In this document: positions 33,176 through 43,100 of the stretch, piece after piece | Numbering within the stretch: the stretch's first letter is position 1 | Layout: every line of letters begins with the position of its first letter | NCBI GenBank assembly: GCA_951813075.1 | Contig: OX638343.1 | Location: 2,869,999 to 2,933,998, forward strand | Source of the DNA: Arenicellales bacterium | GTDB taxonomy: Bacteria; Pseudomonadota; Gammaproteobacteria; Arenicellales; JAJDZL01 | Length of the DNA: 64,000 bases | Direction of reading: 5' to 3' | Notes under the pieces: model-generated | What the model was told of the DNA's origin: nothing | The model's database searches: none | Seen by the model: the letters and a program-made list of their open reading frames with translations, nothing else | Program-made: the position numbers and the translations under genes

Positions 33176-33775
33176 TCAAGTCTGAGATTCTTCCTCAGTC
33201 TTCAGTTCGAAAACCGTCACCACACGTTCTGAGCGTTTGGTATTCTGCGCAATTTTCGCAGCTCGTTGGGCCACCTCTTCAGAGACAACACCCATCAGAT
33301 ACACAGTTTTGCGGTATACGACGACGTGCACCAAAGGCGATGCTTCTTTCAGTGCTCTGGATAGTCGGTGTTTTACAGATATCTGCAATATCTTGTCTTT
33401 ACCCAACGCCAGAGGAGTTCGGGATTTTTCCACCCTGATTTCGTTGACAACTTTGCGAACGTAAGGGTGTTCGTTCACCAAATCCTCGACCCAATTTTTA
33501 GCTTTAGCGTTTTCTACCGATCCGGTCAGTAGCACGACACCGTTAACAGTTGTCACATTGACCTGAGTGTCTGAACCCAACTCAGGCTCGTTCTTTTTGA
33601 TCAAGTTGCTCAATCTGAACGTGATTGAGCTGTCTTCGATTTTCTTCGTGACGCTTCTGGATTCGACAGGTTTCTCAGTCTGTGCAAATCCTGTGATCGC
33701 AAACAACATAAGAAATCCGAATGTCAACGGACGGAGAATTTTTAAATTTACTGCAATTGAAGATGATGCAAACAT
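33176..33775 (-). CDS. Exported protein with two BON domains (DolP/OsmY-like)
   Basis: This roughly 199-residue exported protein has two BON domains (about 60-125 and 130-195), with VNVTTVNGVVLLTGSVEN and a second copy HVVVYRKTVYLMGVVSEE. BON proteins bind lipid or membrane surfaces. Its place beside lpoA matches dolP (yraP) in E. coli, but here the signal peptide lacks a lipobox Cys (ITGFAQTEK), and yraN and diaA are missing between the two. I chose ATG 33775, giving a signal peptide; an in-frame ATG at 33820 is the alternative. Confidence 0.8.
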   Translation of the reverse strand: MFASSSIAVNLKILRPLTFGFLMLFAITGFAQTEKPVESRSVTKKIEDSSITFRLSNLIKKNEPELGSDTQVNVTTVNGVVLLTGSVENAKAKNWVEDLVNEHPYVRKVVNEIRVEKSRTPLALGKDKILQISVKHRLSRALKEASPLVHVVVYRKTVYLMGVVSEEVAQRAAKIAQNTKRSERVVTVFELKTEEESQT

Positions 33776-33873
33776 GGAATTCAATTCCGGGGGGAGATTA
33801 AGGACTGGATAAACATCCAAATATTGGCGTTTACATTGATTAATATTTTACATTATCTGTTAAATACCCGTGT

Positions 33874-35886
33874 TTATCTTTGAAGTTCCGTCAATGCAGA
33901 ACCCGGTTCTCGAGTGACGGGACGAATAATTCTTTCAGGATCAGGCAGACGCAGTATCGGTTCCGGAGTTCCATCGGCAAATTGCATCCATCTCGGATGT
34001 CGCACCACACGACCTATCTCATCAACCGTTATCGTCGACGTGATGCCGTGATACTTCGCAGTGGAATTGCGACGCAGTGTATCCAGACGAGAAACCAGGT
34101 TGTAGGTATCGATTCCCATCGCGTATATACGATCAAGACCGACTGAAATTGGACGTTCGGATTTCAGTTTCCGTCTTAGGTTGCTAATCGTTTCGTCTTG
34201 GCCAGCCAGCCAATTCACATCGGCAAAAAATACACCTTCGAGATCCTGATCGGCAATTTTGTCAATTTCACCACTGAATATTCGACTAGTTGCATAGACC
34301 GGTACATCATGTGCCCTGAGAAAATCGATATGTGGCTTGATTAGTCGTCCATGAAGAGGATCGGAACTGAGAAATATGAAGTCCACATCCTGTCGTCGTC
34401 GCGGTGTGAACTTCAACGAGCGTCCGAGCTCGTCGCGCAATCTACGATACCGCTGGACACTCTCGGCGATATTGAATACTTCCCTGACAGTGTCAGAATA
34501 GTCATTGCGTTCCAGCTCGAATATCATGCTCTGAATCACCGCACCTCCGAGCCGTTCCCACTCCGCTCTGAAAGCATCGGTTGCTCGCTTCGACCAGTTT
34601 GAAGGCGACTCGAGAATCACGGCGGTCGTGTGTCCATCTTGTCGGGCGCGTTGTGCGGCGAAGACTCCATCGTGTTCCGGTGCAAGCGCGAATTGGTAGA
34701 CCAGATCAGTTTGAGGAATTTCGTCGGCAACTCCCAGCAAGAGAGTGGGTACGACAAATGTGTCAGATCGCACCAGTTCCTCAACATATCTGACACCGAG
34801 CGGGCCCACCACAAAATCTGCTCCATCGAACAGAGCCTGAAAATAATATTGAGTGATCTGAAGGGGATCGTTACCGATATCAACGAATTCCAGCAGGGGC
34901 TTGTTCGGGCTGGTATCCGCGTAATATTGAGCAGTCAGCCCATCCATGAACGCCCGAACAGCCAGATTGCTCTGCGATGACAATGGAAGAAGTACTGCGA
35001 TTTTCGAGTAACTGATGTTGTCTGATGCAATTCCCGACTCGATCAGTTGTACCGCTTGATGATCAGGATTGCTGGAAACCCAGTGATCCAGCGCGTTGTT
35101 CATCAGACGGGGGTCGTGCCGTAACAAATTTGTGTTCAAAGCCAGTAGAATCCACGGTCGTGCATTCGCCAGGTCTGAATCCGATAGTGCCGTGGCAAGG
35201 TCGTCCGACGGTACCATGCTTAGGACTTCCCACAGATGGTGTCCGGTCGTTAGACGTTCGTTACCTGCCGGAAGCATTGCGTAGAGTCGCACCAGTTCTT
35301 TAACCAAAAGCAATTTATCGTTCAAATGTGACGCGGAATGAACCCTTAGCCGAGAAATCCGTAATGCTTGCCCGGGACTCAAGTTCGGGCCCTTCGAGAC
35401 TCTGCTCAATAGTCTAAGAGCTACCTTGTGTCGGGCATTGAATTGATGCATACGCGCTCTTAAAACATCGTACTCCACCCGTTCTGATTCACCGAGCTCA
35501 TCAACCGCAATCAGACTTGCGATCGACATTGCCTGTGAGAAATTGTTGCGCTTCAATAGAATATCTGCTGCATCGATGATTTTCGAATTGCGACCGGGCT
35601 CCGCGCTTTCCGCCTGGTTTACCAAATTCCATGCTGAAAATTCGGTTTCGGGTACGATTACTTCGACAAACGACTCATCTGCCGGAAAATCAATCACCGC
35701 AGGAATCTCGTCGGCGGAGCGAGTTGTTAACGGAGAATCCGCAACGATGGGGATTGCAGCAGTGGATTGTGATGAATCAACCGTTACCGTTGTGCTTTTT
35801 TCGACACAACCGGTCAGTAACACGCACACGGCGAATGTTGATGCCGTCAGAAGTGTTCTGGGGGGCAACGAAAGTTTGAAATTCAT
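33874..35886 (-). CDS. lpoA: Penicillin-binding protein activator LpoA
   Basis: This 670-residue outer-membrane lipoprotein activates PBP1A in peptidoglycan synthesis. The lipobox is VLLTGCVEKS (Cys about 27). An N-terminal TPR-like helical domain (about 80-300) is followed by a periplasmic-binding-like domain (from about 315, SKIAVLLPLSSQSNLAVRAF). The length and two-domain layout match LpoA. It is divergent from rsmI with an 89-bp gap, as in E. coli. Confidence 0.9.
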   Translation of the reverse strand: MNFKLSLPPRTLLTASTFAVCVLLTGCVEKSTTVTVDSSQSTAAIPIVADSPLTTRSADEIPAVIDFPADESFVEVIVPETEFSAWNLVNQAESAEPGRNSKIIDAADILLKRNNFSQAMSIASLIAVDELGESERVEYDVLRARMHQFNARHKVALRLLSRVSKGPNLSPGQALRISRLRVHSASHLNDKLLLVKELVRLYAMLPAGNERLTTGHHLWEVLSMVPSDDLATALSDSDLANARPWILLALNTNLLRHDPRLMNNALDHWVSSNPDHQAVQLIESGIASDNISYSKIAVLLPLSSQSNLAVRAFMDGLTAQYYADTSPNKPLLEFVDIGNDPLQITQYYFQALFDGADFVVGPLGVRYVEELVRSDTFVVPTLLLGVADEIPQTDLVYQFALAPEHDGVFAAQRARQDGHTTAVILESPSNWSKRATDAFRAEWERLGGAVIQSMIFELERNDYSDTVREVFNIAESVQRYRRLRDELGRSLKFTPRRRQDVDFIFLSSDPLHGRLIKPHIDFLRAHDVPVYATSRIFSGEIDKIADQDLEGVFFADVNWLAGQDETISNLRRKLKSERPISVGLDRIYAMGIDTYNLVSRLDTLRRNSTAKYHGITSTITVDEIGRVVRHPRWMQFADGTPEPILRLPDPERIIRPVTREPGSALTELQR

Positions 35887-35975
35887 GCGATAGGTCTGAT
35901 AATTTCAGATGGAATCACCATAATAGCTGGAGAGTTGTACACCTGATTCCGAAATTATAACTTTATCCAAATTCA

Positions 35976-36830
35976 ATGAATACTGCGGGAACACTTTATG
36001 TTGTTGCTACACCGATTGGCAACCTGGAAGACATCACGTTGAGAGCAATCAGGGTTCTAAAGGAAGTGGATTTGATTGCGGCCGAAGATACGCGCCATAG
36101 CCAGAAACTTCTTCAAAGGTATGGGATATCAACAAAAATGATTCCGTTTCATCAGCACAATCAGGCGCATCAGACCAATCGGCTTGTCAAACATCTCTCA
36201 AAAGGCGAAAGCATCGCCCTAATTTGTGATGCAGGCACCCCTTTGATTTCAGACCCGGGTCAGACGTTGGTCGCTGCGTCACAAGAAGGTGGTATCTCGG
36301 TCGTTCCAGTTCCCGGAGCAAGTGCCTTGACTTGCTCACTGTCTGCTTTCGGGATACCGGTGGAAAACACAATATTTGCAGGTTTTCTCCCAGCTAAGAA
36401 AACGGATCGCCTTGCCCGGCTGAAGCAGTTGCGATCTCATCAAGGCAGTATAGTGTTCTATGAAGCACCGCATAGAATTGTGCGAGTTCTTAAGGACATG
36501 CGGGTCGTCTTCGGTGATGGCTGTGAAGCATGTATTGCCCGCGAGATGACAAAAATTCATGAGGAAATACGAAGAGATACTCTCGCTGGGCTGGACAATT
36601 GGGTGATGTCCTTGGCGAGCAATCAGAAAGGTGAGTTTGTCATAGCCGTTGTCAGTTCAGGTCTACCGCCTGATGACAATCAGGAGCAGATCGATCACAT
36701 GCTAAATGTATTGATGGACGAGATGTCGGCGAGCAAATCCGCTGAAGTAGCATCGCGTCTGGGACGTGTCAGTCGCAACAAGCTATACCGCCGGGCACTT
36801 CAGCTCAAAGACAATAGGAGCGATAAATAG
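35976..36830 (+). CDS. rsmI: 16S rRNA (cytidine(1402)-2'-O)-methyltransferase
   Basis: This 284-residue SAM-dependent enzyme 2'-O-methylates C1402 of 16S rRNA. Family markers are GTLYVVATPIGNLEDITLRA, AAEDTRHSQKLL, ALICDAGTPLISDPG, PVPGASALTCSLSAFG and VFYEAPHRI. It is divergent from lpoA and followed by rnpB, the standard gammaproteobacterial order. Confidence 0.95.
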   Translation: MNTAGTLYVVATPIGNLEDITLRAIRVLKEVDLIAAEDTRHSQKLLQRYGISTKMIPFHQHNQAHQTNRLVKHLSKGESIALICDAGTPLISDPGQTLVAASQEGGISVVPVPGASALTCSLSAFGIPVENTIFAGFLPAKKTDRLARLKQLRSHQGSIVFYEAPHRIVRVLKDMRVVFGDGCEACIAREMTKIHEEIRRDTLAGLDNWVMSLASNQKGEFVIAVVSSGLPPDDNQEQIDHMLNVLMDEMSASKSAEVASRLGRVSRNKLYRRALQLKDNRSDK

Positions 36831-37008
36831 CTACCTGTCTTGGTAATCGAGTCACCGTCGAAATGCTCACCTCGCCGACTACGAATTCAGGTTGGCCAAA
36901 GATCGTAGGATGGAGGGTAAACTGGGTGGGTACTGTCATCGATTTGGCGTGAATCTTGCGATGGAAAATCCCATTGATGGTTGGTTGATGTAAAATGCTA
37001 GAGGTAAC

Positions 37009-37412
37009 GAAAAGAGTTGGTCGGGCAGTCGCTTGGCGATACCGTTGACAGAATCTGTTGACGTTTTGCCGGGAGGAAAGTCCGGGCTCCCAGGGCAAAG
37101 TGCCAGGTAACACCTGGGCGGTGTGAACCGACGGAAAGTGCCACAGAAAATATACCGCCTGACCTGTCATTTGCTGTATCAGATGACACAGAGGGTAAGG
37201 GTGAAAAGGTGCGGTAAGAGCGCACCGCGGTGGCGGTAACGGCAACGGCAGGGTAAACCCCACTTGGAGCAAGACCAAATAGAAATCTCATGACGCGGCC
37301 CGCGTCGGATTTGGGTAGGTTGCTAGAGATTTTCAGTGATGGAAATCCAAGATGAATGGCTGCCAGCGATCTTTCGGTCGTACAGAACCCGGCTTATAGA
37401 CCGACTCTTTTC
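37009..37412 (+). ncRNA. rnpB: RNase P RNA (type A)
   Basis: The catalytic RNA of RNase P is recognised by its conserved core: GAGGAAAGTCCGGGC (37073-37087), the GCCAGGTAACACCTGGG-type element, GCAAGACCAAATAG (37269-37282) and GGGTAGGTTGCT (37313-37324). The P1 helix closes the molecule: GAAAAGAGTTGG at 37009-37020 pairs with CCGACTCTTTTC at 37401-37412. The length of about 404 nt is normal for type A. Open frames across it are spurious. Confidence 0.95.
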
Positions 37413-38568
37413 TTCACTCAACCGCTTCATTGACAGAGTACCAATTTGGAAATCGGGATATACGGAAGCAGATGCTTTGGCGATGAATTGAACATGCGAG
37501 GTCAAAAACAGCGGACACATTCTAAACTAGACTTCACTCGCATTAATCTAGTCGAATAACCAATTATATCAGAGTCTTAGGTTGGATTTAAATTGGCTCG
37601 AAAATGCAAACAATTATTATTCGGGTAATCTTTAAAAGTTCGAATGTGTGTCGCATTTAGTACGGACTATTTTGAGCTCCACTTTCTGAAACAGCGGAGG
37701 AGAATATGGTCCAGCGTAATCTGTTTTAAACGGCGTAAGGCCGCTTCACAAGTTGTCGGTTGAGCGCATCAAGTGTTGATTCGGCCGCAGTATTGACGCG
37801 GAGCTAGAAGTTATAGACTTAGGGCGTCCGGCATTTGCTAAATAGCAACCAGCTTTATCAGTCTTGGTTAATTGTGTAGATGTTAGTTATCTCCCATACA
37901 CCGGATGTCGTCATAATTCATTAACTGGAGCACTCATTAGGGTGCCTAGTGAGAAGCTGCAAATGCTGCTTGGTGTCGGTACAAACTGATCGGCTAGTTT
38001 GTCCTAAACCAGATGTTCAATGAGTTTTTCGGGCACCATCAGACTGACACGGAAAGTCAAGTAATGTGAATTATCTGCGGACTTGTAGGGTAAGTTGGCG
38101 ATCAGCTTGAAATTGAAGACACCTCAATTTACCGTGAAAATTTGTGGAATTTGAGCGCCAAGTGGAATTTGTCAATAACTACCGCAAAGGCCAACCGATG
38201 AGATGGACCGGCGGCAACGAATGTCGCTTTTCGCCTGCGATATTGACCTCAGACTTGACTAAGGTTCACCAATGGAGCACAATGACAGCATAGCTTGAAA
38301 AACGCCGTGAAGTTGCCGTGCCCGTGCGACAATCGTTCATTCTGAAAGAGTCCGGCGTTCAATTTGAATGGAATCATTGTTCAGTTTTATCGGAACAGGC
38401 AATTGTCATGCTAGACCTATTCAATTGTGAGTCTTATACGCGACATTATCACAATTTACTCACAGTTAGTGTGAATCGATAATTTATTGAGTGAGTTTTC
38501 CAAATCAACTTACAATGAATGTCATATATGAAATTCATTATCTGTAACGATTCATAATCAATTAAATC
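37413..38568. other. Gene-poor, A/T-rich region after rnpB
   Basis: The 1156 bases hold no supported gene. A strong ribosome-binding-like GGAGGAG at about 37696 precedes only a seven-codon frame (ATG 37706). A frame around 38138-38295 stays open for about 55 codons (with RKGQPMRWTGGNECRFSPA) but lacks an ATG and ends at a TAG; it may be the remnant of a lost gene. In Pseudomonas and relatives mraZ and the dcw cluster would follow rnpB, and they do not here. Confidence 0.4.
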
Positions 38569-38805
38569 ATGACTCACTGGAATTTATCTATACCTGAAAA
38601 AACTGACCGGGCGGTTCGTACTTTTTTAAGCAAAAACGGGGGAAGTATGGGTGATCTGTCCGAATTTGTTAATGATGCTGTCCGTCGCCGAATTATGGAG
38701 TTGACCGTAATTAAAATCAAAGACAGAAATACCCGCTATGATCAGAGTGAAATTCTCGCGATAATTGACGAGGAGATCATCGCTGATCGTGAGAGTCATT
38801 CTTGA
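38569..38805 (+). CDS. Ribbon-helix-helix antitoxin of an RHH/PIN pair
   Basis: This 78-residue protein begins MTHWNLSIPEKTDRAVRTFL, the short beta strand plus helix of an RHH DNA-binding antitoxin, followed by GDLSEFVNDAVRRRIMEL (second helix) and a charged C-terminal tail for toxin contact. It overlaps the PIN-domain gene by 17 bases. It should bind its own promoter in the A/T-rich region just upstream. Confidence 0.82.
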   Translation: MTHWNLSIPEKTDRAVRTFLSKNGGSMGDLSEFVNDAVRRRIMELTVIKIKDRNTRYDQSEILAIIDEEIIADRESHS

Positions 38806-39205
38806 CACCAATATCCTGATAAGTGCCTTGATAACTAAGGGAACTCCTCCCGATATCCTGTATCAAGCGTGGTTGAATGGTGAGATTGAAGTCGTAATGA
38901 CTAGTGCGCAAGTTGCCGAAGTGAAGGATGTCCTTGGAAGACCTCGATTGAAGCAGTTTATACGCGCCGAAGAGATCGATGCAATAGCGGAGAATATCGA
39001 CGCCTACGCTGATGTGCTAACCGACTTCGAAGTGGTGAATATATCCCCAGACCCGAATGATAATTCAATTTTAGCTGCAGCTATCGATGGGAAGGTTGAT
39101 CTGATCGTGTCGGGCGATAGGAAACATATGCTTGCGCTTGGAGAAGTTCGAGGGATTCCCGTTGTCACAGCGCGTGAAGCCGTGGAGTTGATACCACACA
39201 GCTAA
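38789..39205 (+). CDS. PIN-domain toxin (putative endoribonuclease)
   Basis: This 138-residue PIN protein of the COG1569-like type has the acidic metal-binding residues D6 (VILDTNIL), E44 (VAEV), D91 (DPNDNSIL) and D110 (SGDRKH). PIN toxins usually cleave RNA. The start is GTG 38789, 17 bases inside the antitoxin gene, where the family's usual N-terminus begins; an upstream TTG (38765) would add eight residues. All key residues are present, so it appears intact. Confidence 0.85.
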   Translation: MRVILDTNILISALITKGTPPDILYQAWLNGEIEVVMTSAQVAEVKDVLGRPRLKQFIRAEEIDAIAENIDAYADVLTDFEVVNISPDPNDNSILAAAIDGKVDLIVSGDRKHMLALGEVRGIPVVTAREAVELIPHS

Positions 39206-39853
39206 TTGGCACTTCCTTATTCAAGAAGTAAATCTAGGGTGATTTGGAATGTTGAAACTTTCTTCGTTGGTTAATGGAACGAAATCGTCTGAACATTTGA
39301 CTGTATTCTGCCTAAATGGATTGGCAGTCTTCGATTTTTTCTGATAAATGCAATTCTTGATTTACACTCAATTAACTTCTAGGGTCAATTGTTATCAGTA
39401 AAGTAGCTGACATCCGCAAAATTGTGGATTGACAAAAACAGTTCGCGAAATTAGCAACCATGTTGACAATTGGTGGCTGATCGTCCATGGTGGTCATCGC
39501 CCCCAGTCATCTAGCCAACGCTAGTGAACTGACAATTAGCCCTAGCTGATTGCAGACATAGGCGCTCGCTGCGCTTTGTGATTAGCCCGCTACAGGATTC
39601 TGGATCTAATTCAATCCAATTAGTTGAAATTTAACGGATAAAGATCACAATTTACGCTTTCGAATTAATCGGCAACTGAAATAGAAATGATTCGATTGCA
39701 ATTTTTTTATGTTTCTTGATTGACGCCAGTTTGAGAAGTCAATTGGAATTAAATTGAATAGCAACTCGGCCAAGGTTCGAATTCTTTCCTTCAAAACCCA
39801 CCGCGCCAAATCTAACTCGGTCGAAATCTAATTGCAGTTCGAGAAATAGTGGC
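39206..39853. other. Intergenic region carrying the first ~100-bp direct repeat
   Basis: These 648 A/T-rich bases have no supported gene. They include the left copy (39394-39494) of a direct repeat whose second copy lies beyond the dead toxin-antitoxin module. The remaining sequence shows no clear hairpin or promoter. Confidence 0.4.
39394..39494 (+). repeat. Direct repeat, copy 1 (pairs with 40674-40774)
   Basis: This 101-bp stretch begins ATCAGTAAAGTA and ends near CCATGGTGGT. It aligns without gaps to 40674-40774 with about 13 differences by eye (roughly 87% identity). Shared blocks include TGACATCCGCAAAATTGTGG and TTGACAATTGG. Confidence 0.85.
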
Positions 39854-40140
39854 TCACGTTAGTTCAAGGCGAAGACTACGGCCAACTACCTTTGCAGCAC
39901 GTGACAGTGCTCCGATCGTAACACCATCGTTTTCGGGGTCAAGTAACTGCTCTAGTTGTGATCGACTAGTGTGCATGCGGCGGGCCATCTCTGACTTGGA
40001 AATGCCTTGGTTTTGATTTCCTCTGAGAGCTGATATGCCAACACCCTTTTGACTGCTTGTTCAGTGGTAGATTCGTAAGTATCTTGTTCTTTAAGAAAGT
40101 CTTCGAAATACTGACCAGGTTGTCCTTTTTCACTTGTCAT
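39854..40140 (-). pseudogene. Frameshifted XRE-family antitoxin of a HigBA-like module
   Basis: The frame starts at ATG 40140 (YFEDFLKEQDTYESTTEQAV) and matches short XRE antitoxins that go with Gp49/DUF891 toxins. Near 40006 one base is missing from a G run. Restoring it gives ISKSEMARRMHTSRSQLEQL followed by LLDPENDGVTIGALSRAAK, ending at 39854, the expected helix-turn-helix and full length of about 95 residues. As it stands translation stops early at about 62 residues and lacks the DNA-binding domain. Confidence 0.82.
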
Positions 40141-40488
40141 TTCAAACTTCTCATTCTATTTACTGCAATTTCGAGTTCAATTTTGGGTGTCTTCTGCGTC
40201 TTCTTAATAAAGCCATGGAGCAGGATCATTTCGCCTTTATGAATGCAAAACATGACGCGAGCAATTTTCTTATTCTGTAAGTTGGTGCGAATTTCCCAGA
40301 GACCTTTGTGACCCCTGACTGCTCGGCAAATTGGCGTTCCAATAGGCTACCCAAATTCTGCTGTACAAATATCTTCGCCAATGCGCTTCCGTTCATTCAC
40401 TGTTGAGCTAAGGAGCCACTCACGAACAGGTACCCGACTGCTAAACGACTCAAAAAAAACGGGCAGGCAACCGCTTTGATTTAGTCAC
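40137..40488 (-). pseudogene. Inactivated Gp49/DUF891 (RelE/HigB-like) toxin gene
   Basis: Read on the minus strand, the segments RVPVREWLLSS, ERKRIGEDICTAEFG, PIGTPICRAVRGHKGLWEIR and ARVMFCIHKGEMILLHGFIK are clearly a phage-derived Gp49-like toxin. Two lesions break it. The first is a run of eight T (40452-40459), one base too long to join KSKRLPARFF to the body. The second is a TAG (40347-40349) where the family has Trp in EFGWPIG. Its stop overlaps the antitoxin ATG (ATGA), so the original operon order toxin-antitoxin is intact. Confidence 0.85.
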
Positions 40489-41333
40489 AATTAATGAACC
40501 ATATATGGTACATCATTTTGGAATGCCACTTTGCGAAGCGAACAAATTTAAAACACTTGTGCCTGGCAATGTTTCAAAGGAAGTCTTTTAGTCGAGTTTG
40601 AGCAGTTTAAGCGCGAACGGGTTTGGTACAACTTAAACATTACAAATTAAGGTATCAAAGATATGGTAATGCAATCAGTAAAGTAAATGACATCCGCAAA
40701 ATTGTGGATTGACAACAACGGATCGCGACATGAGCGACCATATTGACAATTGGCGGCTGATTGACCATGGTGATAGTGTTTACCATCCCGGTTCACCTTG
40801 AGTCTCAACATTTCACAAGAAAAAGCAATAACACATGAACGCGATTTCCGTAGGTGAATTCACAATCTAACTCACCCATGTGATTTTGCCCCTCCTTACC
40901 CTGTTATAGAGATTTTCTATATTCCTTTTTTTAGAGAGAAAGCAACCTGTTCAATCGGTCGGGATCGCTTCATTTTCCACCATCAGGTGAGTCCGATAGT
41001 ATTTTTACGGTACGAATGCGTGACGGGGGCAAATTTCCTGGATAGCTGACCGTTCGCTGACATATCTGGCGCTTTAAAGGTTGGAAATTTATCTCCAACT
41101 AAACTACTTTGTCATATTTTTCGCGGTCAGAATTGGTCGGTGTGTAGTATTATTTTCTGTTTCGCAAATTGAACATTCCAACCGAATTTAAGACATTCGT
41201 TTGTCATGCGAAAGACACCATACCGGGTTCGAGCAGGCCGAATGTCATTACGTTGGTTCCCGCTCAGTCGTATGAATCTGATTTGAATAAATCGGTGATT
41301 CTTCCTCCACGAGTGAAATAGGAGAAATTAGTT
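40489..41333. other. Intergenic region upstream of fhs with the second direct repeat
   Basis: The 845 bases hold the right copy of the direct repeat (40674-40774) and the presumed fhs promoter. I see no gene; an 11-codon frame at about 40834 (MNAISVGEFTI) may be a stump. I found no recognisable riboswitch before fhs. Confidence 0.4.
40674..40774 (+). repeat. Direct repeat, copy 2 (pairs with 39394-39494)
   Basis: This is the second 101-bp copy, in the same orientation, starting 1280 bp after copy 1 begins. The dead toxin-antitoxin module lies between the two. No transposase or terminal inverted repeats are seen at the edges. Confidence 0.85.
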
Positions 41334-43013
41334 GTGTTGAAAGTGAAAAGCGACATTGAAATCGCTAGAGAAGCTTCATTGAAACCTGTTGGAGATATTG
41401 CGCAGCGTCTGGATATTCCGGCTGATTCCATAATCCCATATGGCCACACCAAAGCCAAGGTTGACTTGGATTTCATTGATTCGCTGTCCAACCGGAAAAA
41501 CGGAAAACTGATACTAGTCACCGCGATTACGCCGACCCCGGCCGGTGAAGGGAAAACAACAACCACCGTTGGTTTGGGTGATGGTCTGAATCGTATTGGC
41601 AAAAATACCATGATGTGTTTGCGGGAGCCCAGTCTGGGTCCGTGTTTCGGAATGAAGGGTGGTGCGGCCGGCGGCGGCTATGCGCAAGTTGTGCCCATGG
41701 AAGATATCAACCTGCATTTCACCGGTGATTTCCATGCCATTGGAACTGCACACAATCTTCTCTCAGCCCTCGTCGACAACTCAATTTACTGGGGTTCTGA
41801 TGTTGGATTGGACAGTCGTCGGGTCGCGTGGCGAAGGGTGGTTGACATGAACGACCGTGCCCTGCGCCAGATCGTATGTTCACTGGGTGGCGTATCGAAT
41901 GGATTCGCAAGAGAAAGCGGATTCGACATTACAGTCGCAAGTGAGATTATGGCAATTTTCTGCCTCGCTGAGGATCTGCAAGACCTTGAGAGAAGACTGG
42001 GCAATATCATCGTCGGCTATCGTCGCGACCGATCGTCGGTTGCAGCAAGAGAATTGAACGGCAATGGTCCGATGACCGTACTACTCAAGGATGCCTTCGC
42101 ACCGAATCTGGTTCAAACTTTGGAAAACAATCCTGCATTCGTGCACGGTGGACCGTTTGCCAACATTGCACACGGCTGTAATTCAGTTGTGGCGACAAAA
42201 GCCGCACTCAAGTTAACCGACTATGTCATCACCGAAGCTGGTTTCGGCGCTGATCTGGGTGCTCAGAAATTTTTTGATATCAAGTGTCGTACATCGGGCT
42301 TGCAACCCTCGGCGGTTGTTGTCGTAGCAACCATTCGAGCGCTCAAGATGCACGGTGGTGTTGCTAAGACAAACCTGCAAACGGAGAATGTCGAGGCCGT
42401 CGAGGCAGGATGTGTCAACCTCGAGAAGCATCTCGCCAATGTCGCGAAATACGGATTACCTGCAGTAGTCGCAATCAATCGTTTCGTTTCGGATACTGAC
42501 GCTGAAGTCGAGGTTGTTCGCAAGCATTGCGAGAAAATGGGCGCCGATGTTTCGGAATGCACGCACTGGTCCGATGGCGGTGCAGGTACCGAGGAACTCG
42601 CACACAAAGTCGTTGAGCTTGCTGATTCAGGTGCCGGGTCATTCAAAACTCTATACGCTGACGAACTCCCACTAGAACAGAAAATTCGCACCACCGCGCA
42701 ACAAATTTACGGCGCGGCAGATATAGCGATTGAGGGCAAAGCCGCCACCTATCTCAAACAACTCGAAAGCGACGGTTTTGGTCATCTGCCGGTCTGCATG
42801 GCAAAAACGCAGTACAGTTTTTCGGTCGACCCAACCGCTTTGGGTGCACCCGAAGGGCATATTGTGCCAATTCGTGAAATTCGACTGCTTGCCGGTGCAG
42901 GATTTGTCGTGGCTATTTGCGGCGACATTATGACCATGCCGGGGTTGCCGAGGGTGCCAGCCGCCAATTCAATCCATCTAGGCGATAACGGACAGGTCGA
43001 AGGGTTGTTCTAA
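41334..43013 (+). CDS. fhs: Formate--tetrahydrofolate ligase
   Basis: This 559-residue enzyme makes 10-formyl-tetrahydrofolate from formate, ATP and H4F. The ATP loop is [11 protein letters not shown] (66-76). [28 protein letters not shown] sequence and [19 protein letters not shown] are family hallmarks. The length is standard. The start is GTG with GGAG nine bases upstream; the next codon, TTG, is a less likely start. With FolD, encoded 3 kb away on the other strand, it links formate to the H4F one-carbon pool, next to the H4MPT route implied by fae. Confidence 0.95.
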   Translation: MLKVKSDIEIAREASLKPVGDIAQRLDIPADSIIPYGHTKAKVDLDFIDSLSNRKNGKLILVTAITPTPAGEGKTTTTVGLGDGLNRIGKNTMMCLREPSLGPCFGMKGGAAGGGYAQVVPMEDINLHFTGDFHAIGTAHNLLSALVDNSIYWGSDVGLDSRRVAWRRVVDMNDRALRQIVCSLGGVSNGFARESGFDITVASEIMAIFCLAEDLQDLERRLGNIIVGYRRDRSSVAARELNGNGPMTVLLKDAFAPNLVQTLENNPAFVHGGPFANIAHGCNSVVATKAALKLTDYVITEAGFGADLGAQKFFDIKCRTSGLQPSAVVVVATIRALKMHGGVAKTNLQTENVEAVEAGCVNLEKHLANVAKYGLPAVVAINRFVSDTDAEVEVVRKHCEKMGADVSECTHWSDGGAGTEELAHKVVELADSGAGSFKTLYADELPLEQKIRTTAQQIYGAADIAIEGKAATYLKQLESDGFGHLPVCMAKTQYSFSVDPTALGAPEGHIVPIREIRLLAGAGFVVAICGDIMTMPGLPRVPAANSIHLGDNGQVEGLF

Positions 43014-43100
43014 TAGAATTCTCGTTTTCGCTATAGGATGGTCGCAACCCAATTGACCGTACTTTGCGTTGCAAAATTACTGATTATGAGTATCTGACTG

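Noticed and set aside
36974..36996. Promoter for rnpB (TTGATG / TAAAAT)
   Set aside because: The spacer is only 11 bases. The TAAAAT could be a -10 element, but no matching -35 was found, so I do not list it.
36805..37520. Several open frames across and after the rsmI 3' end
   Set aside because: They lie antisense to or inside the RNase P RNA, whose conserved core and P1 helix are clear. The predicted proteins have no domain resemblance.
40775..41333. Possible riboswitch (folate- or C1-related) before fhs
   Set aside because: I found no conserved helix or core motif of known tetrahydrofolate or glycine riboswitches, and no terminator-like switch hairpin.
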